A stretch of 64,000 nt of DNA from Candidatus Poribacteria bacterium (GTDB lineage: Bacteria; Poribacteria; WGA-4E; WGA-3G): the NCBI GenBank assembly GCA_026706025.1, contig JAPOZO010000056.1, positions 124,001 to 188,000 of the forward strand, given 5' to 3'. Shown here piece by piece: positions 26,420-35,483 of this stretch. The notes beneath the pieces were generated by a model, which was given only the letters and a program-made list of their open reading frames with translations, was not told the DNA's origin and searched no databases. The translations under genes and the position numbers were made by a program. The stretch's first letter is position 1. The number at the start of each line of letters is the position of its first letter.

Positions 26420-27598
26420 ATGAACGCGAAAGTTTTTAGGTTAATGCTATGCGTATTCCTTTCGCTCTCAGTTGCGTTATTGTCTGGGTGTGAACGGATA
26501 CGCGATATGGGGATGACTGATGAAATGGTCACTCCGTCTGATGAAACGACTATGCCCACACTTAAAGTGGGTCTAATTCACCCACAACCCAATTATACCA
26601 GTTTTGGCAAAGGGGCTGAACTTGCTCGCGGTGAAATCAACGCAGCGGGCGGTGTCCTCGGTATGCAGGTGGAATTCGTCTATAAAGAGGAAGTCACAGC
26701 CACCGTCGCTCAGGATGCCGCAGCATTGGCTGAATCGGAAGGTGTTGTTGCGATATTGGGTCCCCTGTTTTCGAGCCATGCTGTGAAAGTTGGGCCCGTC
26801 ATCAATATCCCGGTACTCCTCGGCGCAACACGGGCAGAGGTGACGGCAGACGCGACGGACCCAAACGATTTTATGTTTCTCATTGCAGGTTCCAATGTGC
26901 TACAGGCGGAACTTCTGGCAAAAGTCGTTGTAAATCAGCTTGATAAGAAAACCGCTGCAATGATTTGGCAAAACATGGATGTGTATTCTGAAGGTTTTGT
27001 GCAATCATTTAAGGCAAGTTTTGAAAAACTTGGCGGGAGCGTGGTTGTCGAGCAAACCTATGAGAGTGGGGCGATGATGTTTACTGAACAACTGACTGCA
27101 GTTAAAGATGCAGCCCCTGATGTCCTTCTTCTCGCCAGTTTTCCACCAGCGAACCCACATATAATGAAAGAAGCACGGGACATGGGAATTGAATCTACCT
27201 TTATCGGTAGCGATGGTTGGGACGATCCGCTGATGTCTACGACTCTGGCGGATAATGAACCTGTTGACGGTTACTATTGTACCAACTTAGATCCGGATGC
27301 TGTAGATTTTAATGCTGCTTATATGGCGAAATACGGCTCTGTTGACGGCATTGCAGCAGCAGATTATGATGCCCTGAGAATTTTGAAAATAGCAATCGAG
27401 ACAGTGGGATCAACCGATGATCCGGGTGCGATTCGAGATGCGATCGTTGGCATCACAAATTACGAAGGCGCGACGACTATCTCTCATTTTGATGAGAACC
27501 GTAATCCGGTTAAAAGTGTCGGGGTACGACAAATTCTGAATGGAATGCCGCAGGCTGACATCATTGAGGCAACGCCAGAGGATGGTGCAACTGAATAG
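26420..27598 (+). CDS. LivJ-like substrate-binding lipoprotein
   Basis: A 392-residue type 1 periplasmic binding protein. The lipobox VALLSGC gives a lipid-anchored mature protein, and VGLIHPQPNYTSFGKGAELARGEINAAGGVLGMQVEFVY matches the branched-chain amino acid/amide binding family (peripla_BP_6). An AAAGGAGC ribosome binding site precedes the ATG. No permease or ATPase gene is nearby, so it may serve a transporter encoded elsewhere or a sensor. Confidence 0.82.
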   Translation: MNAKVFRLMLCVFLSLSVALLSGCERIRDMGMTDEMVTPSDETTMPTLKVGLIHPQPNYTSFGKGAELARGEINAAGGVLGMQVEFVYKEEVTATVAQDAAALAESEGVVAILGPLFSSHAVKVGPVINIPVLLGATRAEVTADATDPNDFMFLIAGSNVLQAELLAKVVVNQLDKKTAAMIWQNMDVYSEGFVQSFKASFEKLGGSVVVEQTYESGAMMFTEQLTAVKDAAPDVLLLASFPPANPHIMKEARDMGIESTFIGSDGWDDPLMSTTLADNEPVDGYYCTNLDPDAVDFNAAYMAKYGSVDGIAAADYDALRILKIAIETVGSTDDPGAIRDAIVGITNYEGATTISHFDENRNPVKSVGVRQILNGMPQADIIEATPEDGATE

Positions 27599-27696
27599 TT
27601 ACAAACGTTTCAAAGGCAGTTGTATTTCAAAAGTGGATGAGTTCTCATTTCGGTGAGAATTCGTTCGCTGCTAACCCTAATGAAGAGAGATCCGAG

Positions 27697-28878
27697 ATGA
27701 AGTTTAAAACTTTTACATTTATATTTTTCTTTGCTATTGCTGGATTGGTTGCCGGTATGATCGGCTGTGAGCGAGTGGCGCAAGTTTTTGAACCTGCTAC
27801 TCAGCCAGAGGGGTTCAGTGGGGAAATTCCTATTGGTGTTGTCTTGCCTCAGACGGGAGACTTAGGGCCGGGGGAATTCGGGCCAGGTGCCTTGGTGATG
27901 GAAAATAGTTTTAATATGGCACTTGAGGAGATTAACACCTCACAACTACTCGGCGATGTGAGCCTTAAATTCATTACTGAGGACGATATGAGTACTGTAG
28001 AGGGTGCCATTGAGGCTTTCAATAAACTGATCCACCAAGACAAAGTGTCTGTTATTCTGGGTGTCTGGACCTCACAGGTTGCAAAATCTGTTTTTCCAAT
28101 TGCACAGGAAAATGGAGTCGTGGCTTTTAGTCCTGTCGTCGTGGCCGCTGGCTTGGCGGAGATCGGTGAATTTATATTCCGAGCGAGTCACTCTACAGAT
28201 GTATTAATTCCCAGCGGTGTTAAGGTGACACAGGAGAAACTGGGTTACCAGCGAGTTGCGACGATAGCAGATACGGTCGATTTCGCTTCGCGGGTGAGTG
28301 ATGAAGGATATAGAAAAGCCCTCGCTGATAGCGGCGTTGAGGTGGTAACTACGGAGACTTTTGAAACCGGGGACACCGATTTTTCCGATCAATTAACTCG
28401 GATAAACGCATTGAATCCGGACGCTATTTTTGTTTCAGCGCAACAGATAGAGGTTATTAAAATTCTCACCCAGGGGCGTGAACTTGGAATTTCTGCGGAT
28501 GTTCCGTTTATTAGCATCGTTTTGTCTGTGGATGAAATCCGAAGTGCTGGGGCTGCGGCTGAGGGAGCGATTACCTTCACGGATTGGGTCAGTACAGCAG
28601 ACACACCGGGAAATCAGGCTTTTGTTCAGAATTACACCGCAAGATACGGTATGGAACCCAGCGTTTGGGCTGCACAGCCGTATGCCGCAGTCTATATCCT
28701 TGCGGAAGCGATTACAAACGCCCAATCAACGGATTCAAAAGCGATTGCTGCTGCACTTGCTGACATTAAAGATTTTGACACTATTTTGGGTAAGTTCTCT
28801 TTCGATGCCAACGGAGACGCAATCTATGACCCGGTCGTTCTGATTGTGAAGAATGGCAAACTTGAGGTTTTCGAGTAG
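27697..28878 (+). CDS. LivJ-like substrate-binding lipoprotein, second copy
   Basis: The ATG at 27697 gives a clean lipoprotein signal (MKFKTFTFIFFFAIAGLVAGMIGC); the frame opens at 27637 but that extension is not signal-like. The body (IPIGVVLPQTGDLG, NMALEEINTSQLLGDVSLKFITEDD) is a type 1 periplasmic binding fold like the previous gene, though the two differ clearly in sequence. Ends just before a strong terminator. Confidence 0.82.
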   Translation: MKFKTFTFIFFFAIAGLVAGMIGCERVAQVFEPATQPEGFSGEIPIGVVLPQTGDLGPGEFGPGALVMENSFNMALEEINTSQLLGDVSLKFITEDDMSTVEGAIEAFNKLIHQDKVSVILGVWTSQVAKSVFPIAQENGVVAFSPVVVAAGLAEIGEFIFRASHSTDVLIPSGVKVTQEKLGYQRVATIADTVDFASRVSDEGYRKALADSGVEVVTTETFETGDTDFSDQLTRINALNPDAIFVSAQQIEVIKILTQGRELGISADVPFISIVLSVDEIRSAGAAAEGAITFTDWVSTADTPGNQAFVQNYTARYGMEPSVWAAQPYAAVYILAEAITNAQSTDSKAIAAALADIKDFDTILGKFSFDANGDAIYDPVVLIVKNGKLEVFE

Positions 28879-28896
28879 GGACGTGTCTGATTAAAT

Positions 28897-28952
28897 GGAA
28901 AGCGCGCTGTGGCGGATTTTCAAATCCCGTCGTAGCGCGCTTTACTTTTTTT
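28897..28952 (+). terminator. Rho-independent terminator after the LivJ-like pair
   Basis: AAAGCGCGCT (28899-28908) pairs with AGCGCGCTTT (28934-28943). An inner GGATTTTCAAATCC extends the stem, and a T-rich run follows to 28952. It lies 20 bp after the stop and close to the convergent gene on the other strand. Confidence 0.8.
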
Positions 28953-28972
28953 CAGTGCCAGACGATTTTGCA

Positions 28973-30094
28973 CTACTCAAATACGAGATGTGCAACGACC
29001 CCCGCATGGTCGGAGGGCCACAACCCAGAGGCTAACCGATTTGAAGGTTTATCGCCTACGGTGTGTGTCATGACAGAAGTTGGTAGTTCCAGGTTTCGGA
29101 CAAAGATCTGGTCAATCCGGACAGAGAGATCACTCACCTCGTTGAGGATGTCATCGTCTTGGCAACAAGTTTTACCAGTGCCTTCGGAGTCCATCTGCCA
29201 AACGTCAACATACCCCGCCGACAGTAAAATTTGATAAGCAGTGCCGTCTGGTGCTCTTGTATTAAAATCCCCTAACAGGATGATTGGTAAAGTTTCGTCT
29301 TGAAGGTTATTTACGAGTTCTTGTGCTTGTGCCACTCGGCTTCCCTGTCCTAATTCCTCTGCCTCCAAATGTGTATTAATAACGCGGTAGGTAACACCTG
29401 AAACGGTAGCATCTACGGCGACGTAACCTCTTTGCACTTCAAGCCCAAGCATTTCAATTGTGAGTGCCTTTGTGTAGTTAACACTCATAGGTCGCGATAC
29501 CACGACATCGCTGCGAGACAGTATCACATCGTAGTCGGTTAAACGGACATCATCAATGCCGGTATCGGTGAACATCGGCATCTCAATATCCAGATTTTCA
29601 ACTTGGGCAGCGACTTGATAACTTAAGCCTTCCGCTTGAAGCGCGTCCATCAGAATTTGGAGAAAATCCAGGACAACTTCTTCAGCTTCAACAAGTCCAC
29701 CGGTAATCCGATCGCCTGGGCTTTGTCGGCGAATTAACGAAATCTCTTGTAATCCGATAAGATGCGGTTGATAGGCTTTTATAGACTGAGCAATTGCCGC
29801 AGCACGACTTGGAAAGTCTGATGCTATAACCGCGTTATACATGTTAGCGACTTCCTGGGGCACCTGTAACAGATTCTCTACAGTTAAAAGTCCGTCTGGA
29901 CTGCCTCCAACATAAACGTTGTAGGTCATCACTGTGAGTGGTTCCGCTTCCAGTGTACTGTCATCGGGTAGCATCGGGGCTGGTATTCTTTCGCAACCCG
30001 AAAGGCTCAATAGAATTCCAAACAACAGCACCATAATTTTCATGGAGCTGACAAATTTTGAAAACTTGCTATAAAAATTCAGTTTTTTTACCAT
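28973..30094 (-). CDS. Endonuclease/exonuclease/phosphatase-family lipoprotein
   Basis: The ATG at 30094 is chosen because a GGAG lies 6 bp upstream. The lipobox is SLSGC. The EEP fold is shown by MTYNVYVGG, IGLQE (metal-binding Glu), YDVILSR, VINTHLEA, LLGDFNT and SDHAGVVA (catalytic His). It is likely a secreted phosphodiesterase, such as a sphingomyelinase- or DNase-like enzyme; the substrate is unknown. It converges on the LivJ-like genes across a shared terminator region. Confidence 0.85.
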   Translation of the reverse strand: MVKKLNFYSKFSKFVSSMKIMVLLFGILLSLSGCERIPAPMLPDDSTLEAEPLTVMTYNVYVGGSPDGLLTVENLLQVPQEVANMYNAVIASDFPSRAAAIAQSIKAYQPHLIGLQEISLIRRQSPGDRITGGLVEAEEVVLDFLQILMDALQAEGLSYQVAAQVENLDIEMPMFTDTGIDDVRLTDYDVILSRSDVVVSRPMSVNYTKALTIEMLGLEVQRGYVAVDATVSGVTYRVINTHLEAEELGQGSRVAQAQELVNNLQDETLPIILLGDFNTRAPDGTAYQILLSAGYVDVWQMDSEGTGKTCCQDDDILNEVSDLSVRIDQIFVRNLELPTSVMTHTVGDKPSNRLASGLWPSDHAGVVAHLVFE

Positions 30095-30260
30095 ATTCAT
30101 CTCCAATGTCTCAGTTTTTAAATTGAGGCAACTTTGCTAAGCGGCAATCTTCTAACCGCAACCAATATTGATTTTCCATTACACGTGAAAAAACTGTGCC
30201 AAAAAGAGAATACCATAAACCCGCCTACATGTCAAACTGAAATTATTCAACTGCTTTCGC

Positions 30261-30289
30261 TTGACATTTGTCTACTTTCCGACTATACT
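30261..30289 (+). promoter_or_regulatory. Strong sigma-70-type promoter
   Basis: TTGACA (30261-30266), a 17-bp spacer and TATACT (30284-30289). The start site would be near 30296, which rules out starts of the downstream frame at or near 30261 and supports the GTG at 30330. Confidence 0.75.
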
Positions 30290-30329
30290 TAAGGCAGTTT
30301 ATAGAAGACGCATGGAGGTATATATCATA

Positions 30330-30770
30330 GTGAAATTCCGCTATCAATTTTGTTCGTACGACTCGAGTTCAGCACTCATAGCTGTTTTGGTGGCAACACT
30401 ACTTTTTGTTGGGTGCAGTCAAAAGATAGGGACACCGGAGGCTTCTCAAACGGCATCGCTCACTGGGACAATTGTTGAAATCGACGACCATGGCAATGCT
30501 GTGACCGATCTGGAAATTGACCCATTCACCAAACGCGGTTGGAAACTCGGGGACACGCTCGAAGCAGCGTTTGAGACTGGACAGAAAATTCAGATAAAAT
30601 TCGTTGAAAACTACGGCGATGTACCTGTTGGCGACTATTTGGGCAGGTTTTCGACATCTACCAAACAATTCAAACTTGCGATTAACATGGGCAACATCTC
30701 TGACACCTTGAAGTTGAAGACCAAGAGTAAAGTAGTGCTTCAGAAAGTAGAATCGCTTTCAGCAGATTGA
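30330..30770 (+). CDS. Lipoprotein resembling the C-terminal domain of SAM hydroxide adenosyltransferases
   Basis: The GTG at 30330 lies 11 bp after GGAGG (30314-30318) and downstream of the promoter's start site. Residues 1-29 form a lipoprotein signal ending TLLFVGC. The rest (about 115 residues) reads GTIVEIDDHGNAVTDL, LGDTLEAAFETGQKIQIKFVENYGDVPVGDYLGRF, and LAINMGNISDTLKL. This resembles the C-terminal beta-barrel of SAM hydroxide adenosyltransferase/DUF62 proteins, but the catalytic N-terminal domain is absent. Its role is unknown; it may bind a nucleotide-like ligand at the membrane. Confidence 0.6.
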   Translation: MKFRYQFCSYDSSSALIAVLVATLLFVGCSQKIGTPEASQTASLTGTIVEIDDHGNAVTDLEIDPFTKRGWKLGDTLEAAFETGQKIQIKFVENYGDVPVGDYLGRFSTSTKQFKLAINMGNISDTLKLKTKSKVVLQKVESLSAD

Positions 30771-30856
30771 GTAAGCCTATCGCGGTGGATAAACAATGTC
30801 TATTATGTATCAGCATACTCTCAAACAATATTCCATGTAAAAGAAGGAATTGATAG

Positions 30857-31636
30857 ATGTCTTCGCAACGCCAGACAATGATTAAAGAGACAATTAAAGG
30901 TTGTATGCGTGCTAAGCTGCTGTCCTATAAACCTGAAGTGAGGAATATGCCTTTTCATCATCGTTTGCTCGGTAAAGATAGCATAGCTTTATTTTTTTTC
31001 ATTCACTCCTTGAATACAAAATTTAGCACCTTGTTTTATGAACCAGTAGCAATTGCACTCGCAAGAGGAAGATTTAAGGTTGCAGAAGCCCAAGTTAAGC
31101 CTTTTAATAGGATTAGTACTGATGCACAGCAACAGATTCAGACCATAATGGATGAACTCTGGGTCGCAGAAAGGAAACCCAATAAATGTATTGAAATGAA
31201 AGAGATCAGACAGGTTTGCCAAACTGGAACTTTGAAACAAGTGAAACAGACCCCGGTGGACCTCTGGCTCGAAAATTATGATGGTGCGTTATTTTTGATT
31301 GATTTGAAACCTGTGAAACCCAGTTGGAATCATATTGAGGGATACAAACGAACCCTCCTAAAATGGACAGCAGCCGAATTAGCACGAGATCCAGGGGCAG
31401 CTGTAAACACAATGATTGGCATTCCTTACAATCCTTACGAACCAAAACGTTATGAACGATGGACACTGAAAGGAATGTTAGATTTACAGCACGATATTTT
31501 GATAGCAGAAGAACTCTGGAATTTTATCGGTGGCGAGGGAACCTACGCGGATTTGTTGGATGCTTTTGAACTTGCTGGTATTGAGTTAAGACCCGAAATT
31601 GATAGTTACTTTGAGAAATTCAGATATGAAGGTTGA
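30857..31636 (+). CDS. TdeIII-like type II restriction endonuclease
   Basis: 259 residues with a candidate PD-(D/E)xK site: TPVDLWL, then LFLIDLKPVKPS, where the Asp and the DLK are the likely metal and catalytic residues. The N-terminus (IKETIKGCMRAKLLSYKPEVRNMPFHHRLLG) and the segment after the active site (YKRTLLKWTAAEL) recall the TdeIII family from memory. An AAGGA ribosome binding site precedes the ATG. No methyltransferase is nearby. The 3' end overlaps the next gene by 11 bp. The family call needs a profile search. Confidence 0.65.
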   Translation: MSSQRQTMIKETIKGCMRAKLLSYKPEVRNMPFHHRLLGKDSIALFFFIHSLNTKFSTLFYEPVAIALARGRFKVAEAQVKPFNRISTDAQQQIQTIMDELWVAERKPNKCIEMKEIRQVCQTGTLKQVKQTPVDLWLENYDGALFLIDLKPVKPSWNHIEGYKRTLLKWTAAELARDPGAAVNTMIGIPYNPYEPKRYERWTLKGMLDLQHDILIAEELWNFIGGEGTYADLLDAFELAGIELRPEIDSYFEKFRYEG

Positions 31637-32669
31637 CAATGCCTTTGATAAAACGGAATTACTCCAATACCTCAGCACTGCCTACGGTTTACCTTTGAAG
31701 TCCATAACCTTTTTTCCAGAAGGTGAAGATAGCTACGGTTATGTTGTCGCGTCTGAAACAGGTGAAAAGTTTTTTGCAAAAGCTTCAACTTCTGTGCCGA
31801 ATAGTTGCTTACAGGTTGCATCACTTTTACGGCATCAGTGCAGTATATCTGGTATTGTCGCGCCTTTAGAAACGCTGGCAGGGACACTCAGCGTTCCGTG
31901 GCAAGATTTTAGGGTCTCGTTGTTTCCGTTCATTGAGGGCAAAAGCCGTTGGGATTTGTGGAAGGTCGGTAAAGATTTCACGGATGCAGAACTCTCACAA
32001 ACAGCGGCATTACTCGCAACAATCCATGGATGCCCAGATGCAGTTGCGTCTAATAACCTGACAGTCGCAACGTATGACTTGCCTTTACGGCATGAACTTC
32101 ACAGGGTGCTTGAGGCACCGGGGAAGATACCGCCTCAGAATCAATACCAGAAGCAGTTAATCGAGGCGATTACGCAACACAGTTCAGAGATTTTACAGAC
32201 ACTTGAGAGATATGATGGTCTCGGATGTTCAGCATCGGCACTACAAACACCTTTTGTCATTACACATGGCGATCCGACACCCGGCAATCTCATTATAGAT
32301 GCTGAAAACCGACTTCACATAATTGATTGGGATGGTGTCTGCTTGGGTCCACCTGAAAAAGACTTGGTCTCTTTCACAGGCGAACGGTTTGAGGTGGTTT
32401 TAGAAAGTTATCTTGCGGAACGACGGAACGGTGCTGCCCTATACGCGGATATTTTCGGGTTTTATATCTACGAATGGACGCTCAATGAGATCCGAGATTA
32501 CGGCACCAAAATCCTCTTTAAAAACAGTGACACGCAGCAGAACGAGTATGATTGGGAGAGTTTGCAAGACTATCTTCCACCTGATAGGATGTCAATGGAA
32601 GATGGTATTGCGGCTGTCCGAAATACACTCGGTAGGTATAGTTTCTTACCGAAAAACAGTGGAGGTTAG
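31626..32669 (+). CDS. Aminoglycoside phosphotransferase-like kinase
   Basis: The ATG at 31626 (MKVDNAFDKTELL) overlaps the end of the restriction gene. The protein is a protein-kinase-like fold enzyme of the APH/choline kinase superfamily: a catalytic loop HGDPTPGNLIID and a metal-binding IIDWDGVCLGPPEKDL. It is likely to phosphorylate a small hydroxylated molecule; antibiotic resistance is not implied. The stop abuts the next gene's ATG. Confidence 0.78.
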   Translation: MKVDNAFDKTELLQYLSTAYGLPLKSITFFPEGEDSYGYVVASETGEKFFAKASTSVPNSCLQVASLLRHQCSISGIVAPLETLAGTLSVPWQDFRVSLFPFIEGKSRWDLWKVGKDFTDAELSQTAALLATIHGCPDAVASNNLTVATYDLPLRHELHRVLEAPGKIPPQNQYQKQLIEAITQHSSEILQTLERYDGLGCSASALQTPFVITHGDPTPGNLIIDAENRLHIIDWDGVCLGPPEKDLVSFTGERFEVVLESYLAERRNGAALYADIFGFYIYEWTLNEIRDYGTKILFKNSDTQQNEYDWESLQDYLPPDRMSMEDGIAAVRNTLGRYSFLPKNSGG

Positions 32670-33401
32670 ATGATGTCTCAAATCAAATCCGTACTACTCT
32701 GGGAAAACCAACGGCGTTATGTCCGAGAAGCGATTGATGCTGGTACGCTCAAAGGCGCAATTATTCCCACGGGTAGCACAGAGCAACACAACGAACACTT
32801 GGCGATGTATCACGATACGCAAAGTGCTGTCTATGTCTCCAAATTAGCAGCTGAAAAGTTGTTCCCACAGGTGATCGTCACAACACCTCTGGCGATTGGC
32901 GTATCCGAACACTGGATGGATCATAAGGGGACTCTCACACTTCGTGCCGAAGTCTTCGGCGAGGTGCTTTATGATGTCGCCGATAGCATGCGTCGGCACG
33001 GGATCGACAACATCCTAATTGTCAACGGGCATGCGGGCAACGCGGGTCCCGTGCATGAACGGTTGGATGGCTACCGAGAGAAACTCGGCATTAACATCGA
33101 ATTCCATTCCTATTGGGAAGCATACACCGCGGAGTTAGTGCAAGAACAAATGGAATCAGGCGTCTGTCCTGGACACGCAGCGGAGTTTGAGACGGCGTTT
33201 GCGCTCGCTGCTTTTGCGGAAAATGTTGATTGGAACGGTGTGGATTACGACAGCGCGAAACTCACCATCTCCAATGAAGGTCAAGCGAAATCCGATCGCG
33301 AATATCACCATCAAGCAAAACTCGCTACAGCCGACAAAGGGCATGCGATGATTGATGTCGCTGTGGACTGGGTCGCGGAAAAGATGCAGGGGATGCTTTA
33401 A
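32670..33401 (+). CDS. Creatininase-family amidohydrolase
   Basis: A 243-residue metal-dependent amidohydrolase. PTGSTEQHNEHL, GVSEHWMDHKGTL, NGHAGN and PGHAAEFET match the creatininase family (creatinine amidohydrolase, MftE, FAPy deformylase), which has two metal ions bound by Glu, His and Asp. The substrate is uncertain. The ATG directly follows the stop of the kinase-like gene; a second ATG is next to it. Confidence 0.85.
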   Translation: MMSQIKSVLLWENQRRYVREAIDAGTLKGAIIPTGSTEQHNEHLAMYHDTQSAVYVSKLAAEKLFPQVIVTTPLAIGVSEHWMDHKGTLTLRAEVFGEVLYDVADSMRRHGIDNILIVNGHAGNAGPVHERLDGYREKLGINIEFHSYWEAYTAELVQEQMESGVCPGHAAEFETAFALAAFAENVDWNGVDYDSAKLTISNEGQAKSDREYHHQAKLATADKGHAMIDVAVDWVAEKMQGML

Positions 33402-33551
33402 TAGTTATTGGTTGTCAGTACGGTTTTTCTCTGAAAAACCTTTCGGTTGTCAGTTAAAGAGGGTTGTGGCAGTGTTAGCAAATGTTCCAGCCACAAGTTG
33501 TTAACCGATAACTGACAACCGATAACTGACAACTATTAAAACTGATAACCG
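33402..33551. repeat. Heptamer-arm palindromic element after the creatininase gene
   Basis: Starts right after the stop codon. AGTTATTGGTTGTCAGT and GGTTGTCAGTTAAAGAG on the left face GTTAACCGATAACTGACAAC and further GATAACTGACAACT units on the right. A nested hairpin (GGTTTTTCTCTGAAAAACC) is homologous to one in the elements at 40.0 kb. Runs into the 3' end of the convergent aldolase gene. Confidence 0.7.
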
Positions 33552-33560
33552 ATGACGACT

Positions 33561-34349
33561 CTAATGTCCGTCAAGAGCCTTTCGCACCCCGTCACCCTGG
33601 TCACGCCACCAACTGTAGAGGATGGAAATATCGGTGCCGATACAGAAATGCCGAACCCCCATATCCAGATAGCGTTTTGTGTCGTCGGCACTTCCGATTT
33701 CGGCGCGCGGCGGGACTCCCATCTTTATGGCGGTCTTAAACACCTTGTCATGCGCCTCTTGGATTTCAGGGGCACCGCGTTGACCGACCATCCCGATACT
33801 CATAGAGTAATCCGAACCGCCCCACTGAATCATATCAACGCCTTCAACAGACAGCACCTCTTCAAGGTTGTCAACTGTCCCTTTTTTCTCAATCATAATG
33901 ACGTTGACGACATCACGGAGTGCTTGGACGTATTCTGGCCCGCCGCCGTAACCCATATAGGAAAATCGGCGGGTGGCTACACCGTAGCTGCCCCCATCTT
34001 CGGGTGTATCTGCGCGTGTGATACGAACGCATTCCTTGACATCTTCAACATTCTGACAATCCGCGTAAAGCACACTTTGGAAGCCTGAGCCGATTGCACG
34101 CTGTGCGATGAAGCCCCGCGGTTCTTGGTCAACCTTAATCATCGTAGAGATGTTATGAAGTTCTGCTGCCCGACACAGGTTATCCAGATCATGCAGATCA
34201 AACGGACCGTATTCCCCAACGAATTCAACGTAGTCATACAGCCCTGTATGCCCAATCGCTTCAACGATGGAGGGCCAAGTGGTATGGATATGTGTGCCGA
34301 CGGTGGGTTTATCAGCGTTGAGTAGTTCTCTAAATGTATTTTTCCTCAT
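33561..34349 (-). CDS. HpcH/HpaI-family aldolase
   Basis: A 262-residue class II pyruvate aldolase-type TIM barrel. GTHIHTTWPSIVEAIGHTGLYDYVEFVGEYGPFD is the N-terminal substrate-side signature. MIKVDQEP and SVLYADCQNVED follow, and VIMIEKKGTVDNLEEVLSVEGVDMIQWGGSDYSMSIGM contains the metal-binding Glu and Asp. It probably splits a 2-keto-3-deoxy acid to pyruvate and an aldehyde. The other strand runs from the next gene's promoter, so this gene and the 34.6-kb gene are divergent. Confidence 0.82.
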   Translation of the reverse strand: MRKNTFRELLNADKPTVGTHIHTTWPSIVEAIGHTGLYDYVEFVGEYGPFDLHDLDNLCRAAELHNISTMIKVDQEPRGFIAQRAIGSGFQSVLYADCQNVEDVKECVRITRADTPEDGGSYGVATRRFSYMGYGGGPEYVQALRDVVNVIMIEKKGTVDNLEEVLSVEGVDMIQWGGSDYSMSIGMVGQRGAPEIQEAHDKVFKTAIKMGVPPRAEIGSADDTKRYLDMGVRHFCIGTDISILYSWWRDQGDGVRKALDGH

Positions 34350-34468
34350 GAATTGCTCCTCTGTTTTTGGGTATAGGACGTAGCGTTCAAGCCTCTATTA
34401 ACTTACCAAATATCTGTACTTTTTACAACAACTTTTGGTGCGAAAGGTTATCAAAAAACGCTTGTTTA

Positions 34469-34496
34469 TTGACCCGATTTCTGTTAGACTTATAAC
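34469..34496 (+). promoter_or_regulatory. Likely promoter of the 260-residue unknown gene
   Basis: TTGACC at 34469-34474 and TATAAC at 34491-34496 with a 16-bp spacer, about 65 bp before the ATG at 34561. Confidence 0.45.
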
Positions 34497-34560
34497 ATCT
34501 AACTCGGATTTATCAATTTATCCAAACCCCCTTCCTTCAAGACACAGATAGAGGTTTCTC

Positions 34561-35343
34561 ATGAAAAACTTAATGACACTCCCCAAAAATTTTGATGATT
34601 ACTTGACGATTGAAAACGCTGATCTCCGTTTCAGAGAGGCGACTGATGTAGCAGAACGCGTTATCGGGGCAGGTGTAGACATCTATCCGAACATGGATCA
34701 CGCTGCGATCTTCTGTGACCCGCCTCACCTCGTCGCAGACGGTTTGAAACAGCTCGGTTATGTCAACGGGTGGGATGCGCGGTGTTATCCGTCGCCTGTT
34801 GACGGTTGCGACTATATCAACGTCTCTGCGCAATTGCCCGCAGAGAGTCCGGCACACAGCGAAGGGTGGTTTGATTATGTCGCTGTTGTACACCCCGTTG
34901 ACAAACTCGCACTGCGACACATGCTCGGACAGGGATACGGCAATCCGTTTATCCATCACCTGACATGGGGACTTGTACCCCCCGAACGCGCCGGTGACGA
35001 TGATTTTGAATACGCCAATTCCATCGTGCCGTTTATGGTAGAGAAGCGGAGCGTCATCGGTGATGCAATCGGCGATGATCCCGGCACCTTGATTATTGCT
35101 TTACCGGAGAACGTCCTTGCCCATCCGAAATTTGAGAAATCTCTGCCGACGTGGCTCGGTAACCTTGACGAAGAAGAATATCAGGTTGAGTCGATGCAAG
35201 GTGGCGGTTTTCTGATTCAGTTCTTCGTGCTAACGGGTGGCAGAATTGAGGTCGCCTTGCGTGTAGACACAACGCAGACCTTTAACCCGAAAAGTGTCCA
35301 CAAGATTTCGGAAGATGAAATTAGTGCTGTGCAGGGTGAATAG
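34561..35343 (+). CDS. Conserved-looking protein of unknown function
   Basis: 260 residues, no signal peptide or membrane segment. Notable stretches are DIYPNMDHAAIFCDPPHLVADGLKQLGYVNGWDARCYPSPVDGCDYINV, GYGNPFIHHLTWGLVPP and GGGFLIQFFVLTGGRIEVALR. The HHLTWG motif recalls metal-binding vicinal oxygen chelate proteins, but I cannot assign it. It has its own promoter and is divergent from the aldolase gene, so a role in the same catabolic route is possible. Confidence 0.55.
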   Translation: MKNLMTLPKNFDDYLTIENADLRFREATDVAERVIGAGVDIYPNMDHAAIFCDPPHLVADGLKQLGYVNGWDARCYPSPVDGCDYINVSAQLPAESPAHSEGWFDYVAVVHPVDKLALRHMLGQGYGNPFIHHLTWGLVPPERAGDDDFEYANSIVPFMVEKRSVIGDAIGDDPGTLIIALPENVLAHPKFEKSLPTWLGNLDEEEYQVESMQGGGFLIQFFVLTGGRIEVALRVDTTQTFNPKSVHKISEDEISAVQGE

Positions 35344-35362
35344 ATAGGTTTGTTCTTCTTTA

Positions 35363-35392
35363 TTGCGAATTTTGATGTTGATACGGTATAAT
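35363..35392 (+). promoter_or_regulatory. Possible promoter of the CopG-type antitoxin gene
   Basis: TTGCGA at 35363-35368 and TATAAT at 35387-35392, spacer 18 bp, about 90 bp before the gene at 35484. Confidence 0.4.
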
Positions 35393-35483
35393 GCTAATTG
35401 ACAATTAACTGTTTGTGCAGTCAAAACCGTCTTAGTACTGATGCAACTATCAGTGGGCATTTTAAAATCGATGCTTATCAAAA

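Noticed and set aside
30261-30329. N-terminal extension of the small lipoprotein
   Set aside because: These bases contain the promoter itself, so they are not transcribed as coding sequence; GGAGG supports the GTG at 30330.
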